From Chloroflexota bacterium (GTDB taxonomy: Bacteria > Chloroflexota > Limnocylindria > Limnocylindrales > CSP1-4): a stretch of DNA of 35,299 nucleotides. Below the pieces are notes generated by a model. It searched no databases. It was not told the DNA's origin and worked only from the letters and a program-made list of their open reading frames with translations. Of the stretch, positions 34,532-35,299 are shown one piece after another; position 1 is the stretch's first letter, and each line of letters starts with the position of its first letter. Position numbers and translations under genes: made by a program. The stretch lies in the NCBI GenBank assembly GCA_003141955.1, contig PLOC01000046.1:1-35299 (forward strand), in the 5' to 3' direction.

Positions 34532-34569
34532 CAGTGTCATATAGATCGACTCTGACAAAATCGACACTG
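34532..34569. repeat. inverted repeat at the broken end of the ATP-grasp pseudogene
   Basis: CAGTGTC (34532-34538) and GACACTG (34563-34569) are perfect inverted arms separated by 24 bases. Inside them GATCGA and TCGA repeat the theme. Homology of the neighbouring pseudogene ends 16 bases away (34585). The arrangement recalls ends of IS21-type elements, but no transposase is present. It may be a solo insertion-sequence end or a deletion scar. Confidence 0.35.
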
Positions 34570-34584
34570 GCCGAAAGACGTCCT

Positions 34585-34995
34585 GATCATCTTGCGCTCC
34601 AGGTTTCTGTATTGCGTTTCCCTGGCGAAAGGGAACAGGTTCTTTTTCGAGTAGTCCAAGAAGTCCACCAGGCTCTCACGTGGCACTGCTTGATCCAGGA
34701 AGAGCACACGGCCAGAACTGTGGGTTGGTTTCGCCACGACGTGCTTGCCAATGAATGGCTCGAACCAGGCTTCGAGTTCTTCGGGAGTTGTCTTGCCCTC
34801 GATACGGCAGATGGATAGTGTCCTGCGACTTTGACATCTCTGGATAGCCCGAGCGCGACTACCTTGGCGTGCTCTTTGTCGACGCACGTCCGTTGGAGTG
34901 TCGTGCAGTTATCGCGAATCATCGTTGCGAATATGTAGTCGTTTATGCAGTCGGAAGGTGAAGTTGCGCGGACAGCGCCTATTTCCCCGCCAGAA
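34585..34995 (-). pseudogene. decayed TupA-like ATP-grasp polysaccharide gene, three frames
   Basis: Three successive minus-strand frames together reproduce the order of a TupA-like ATP-grasp protein. Frame 1 (about 34995-34912): CPRNFTFRLHKRLHIRN, like 'PktFNeKlqwlklydR'. Frame 2 (about 34922-34825): LQRTCVDKEHAKVVALG, like 'l.DKyavReyv'. Frame 3 (about 34820-34585): TPEELEAWF, then HVVAKPTHSSGRVLFLD, like 'FVlK.nHGSG', and ARETQYRNLERKMI, like 'srEwqYknikpriI'. The frame then runs into unrelated sequence at 34584, so the C-terminal third is missing. At least two frameshifts plus truncation make it non-functional. Such genes belong to capsule or teichuronopeptide loci. The lower GC suggests acquisition by transfer. 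Confidence 0.7.
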
Positions 34996-35158
34996 GAGAG
35001 GAGCGGCGATCGCGTAGTTCAGGACGTGGCGGCAGGGCGAGAATTGTCTTGAGGATGAACGGCGAGATGGTGTAGGCCTCGACGGACGGGCTCCGTTCGG
35101 GCGATTCTCGAGGTCGGCGGCGAGCCACTGGCGACTCGAGTCCCCGCCGGCAGCAAGA

Positions 35159-35195
35159 AGCCCTCGCCGCCTGAGGGGGGAAGGCGGCGAGGGCT
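35159..35195. terminator. very strong hairpin (14-bp perfect stem, 9-base loop)
   Basis: AGCCCTCGCCGCCT (35159-35172) pairs perfectly with 35182-35195 around the loop GAGGGGGGA. There is no T-run on the plus side and only TCTT on the minus side. It could be a terminator for either strand or the first stem of a structured leader continuing off the window. Between 34996 and 35158 I see no gene. Confidence 0.5.
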
Positions 35196-35299
35196 CGGAC
35201 GCGGCCACTCCGGGTGGAGAAGCGGCCGTTTGCGAGACAGTTTGGGGCCGCGATGATAAGGCGCAGATAAGCCCCGGTGCGTAGCGTGGTGAAACCCTC

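Noticed and set aside
35205-35230. GGGTGG followed by GCGG, resembling the T-box antiterminator motif
   Set aside because: The required TGG(N)ACC core is absent and no specifier stem is recognisable upstream.

Overview
The window is a high-GC bacterial chromosome segment with tightly packed genes, many GTG starts and frequent 4-nt stop/start overlaps. The gene content is a classical menaquinone pathway, an F420/LLM-type oxidoreductase, a MoxR-DUF58-VWA cluster, several GT-C membrane glycosyltransferases and a GH130 phosphorylase. This suggests a Chloroflexota-type organism (possibly an uncultured soil or freshwater lineage), with Actinomycetota as the alternative. That placement is inference from gene content and style; no rRNA or tRNA was seen.

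Layout. (1) 1-2415: a short remnant of a GT4-type glycosyltransferase N-terminus, the matching C-terminal alpha/alpha-barrel-like domain as a separate gene, and a GH130 glycoside phosphorylase. (2) 2524-12561: a 24-bp perfect palindrome, a TetR regulator and an almost complete menaquinone operon, menF-menD-menH-menB-menA-menC-menE. Every junction but one is a 4-nt overlap. The last gene is a fusion of MenE (o-succinylbenzoyl-CoA ligase) to a second alpha/beta hydrolase. (3) 12729-15825: an MFS transporter and an LLM-class oxidoreductase, convergent with a PHB-depolymerase-like esterase. (4) 16059-18725: a complete polar-amino-acid-type ABC importer (lipoprotein, permease, ATPase). (5) 18799-29394, all on the minus strand: two multi-membrane-span glycosyltransferases flanking a block of trypsin-like protease, MoxR ATPase, DUF58 protein and two membrane VWA proteins (BatA/B-like), followed by a DHA2-type MFS exporter. 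(6) 29595-34334, plus strand: a protein with a duplicated domain, a CPA2-type cation/proton antiporter with a possible 15-residue leader peptide, a secreted C39-like putative cysteine peptidase, a short-chain dehydrogenase and a small uncertain gene. (7) 34500-35299: an AT-richer decayed stretch holding a TupA-like ATP-grasp pseudogene split over three frames, an inverted repeat at its truncated end, and strong hairpins at the window edge.

How the genes work together. menF to menE cover chorismate to demethylmenaquinone, except for a dedicated DHNA-CoA thioesterase and the MenG methyltransferase. The hydrolase domain fused to MenE is a candidate for the missing thioesterase. The TetR gene overlaps menF and sits behind a palindromic operator, so quinone synthesis is probably under ligand-responsive autoregulated control. 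The MoxR/DUF58/VWA block is a likely chaperone-like envelope complex, here placed after a membrane-anchored protease.
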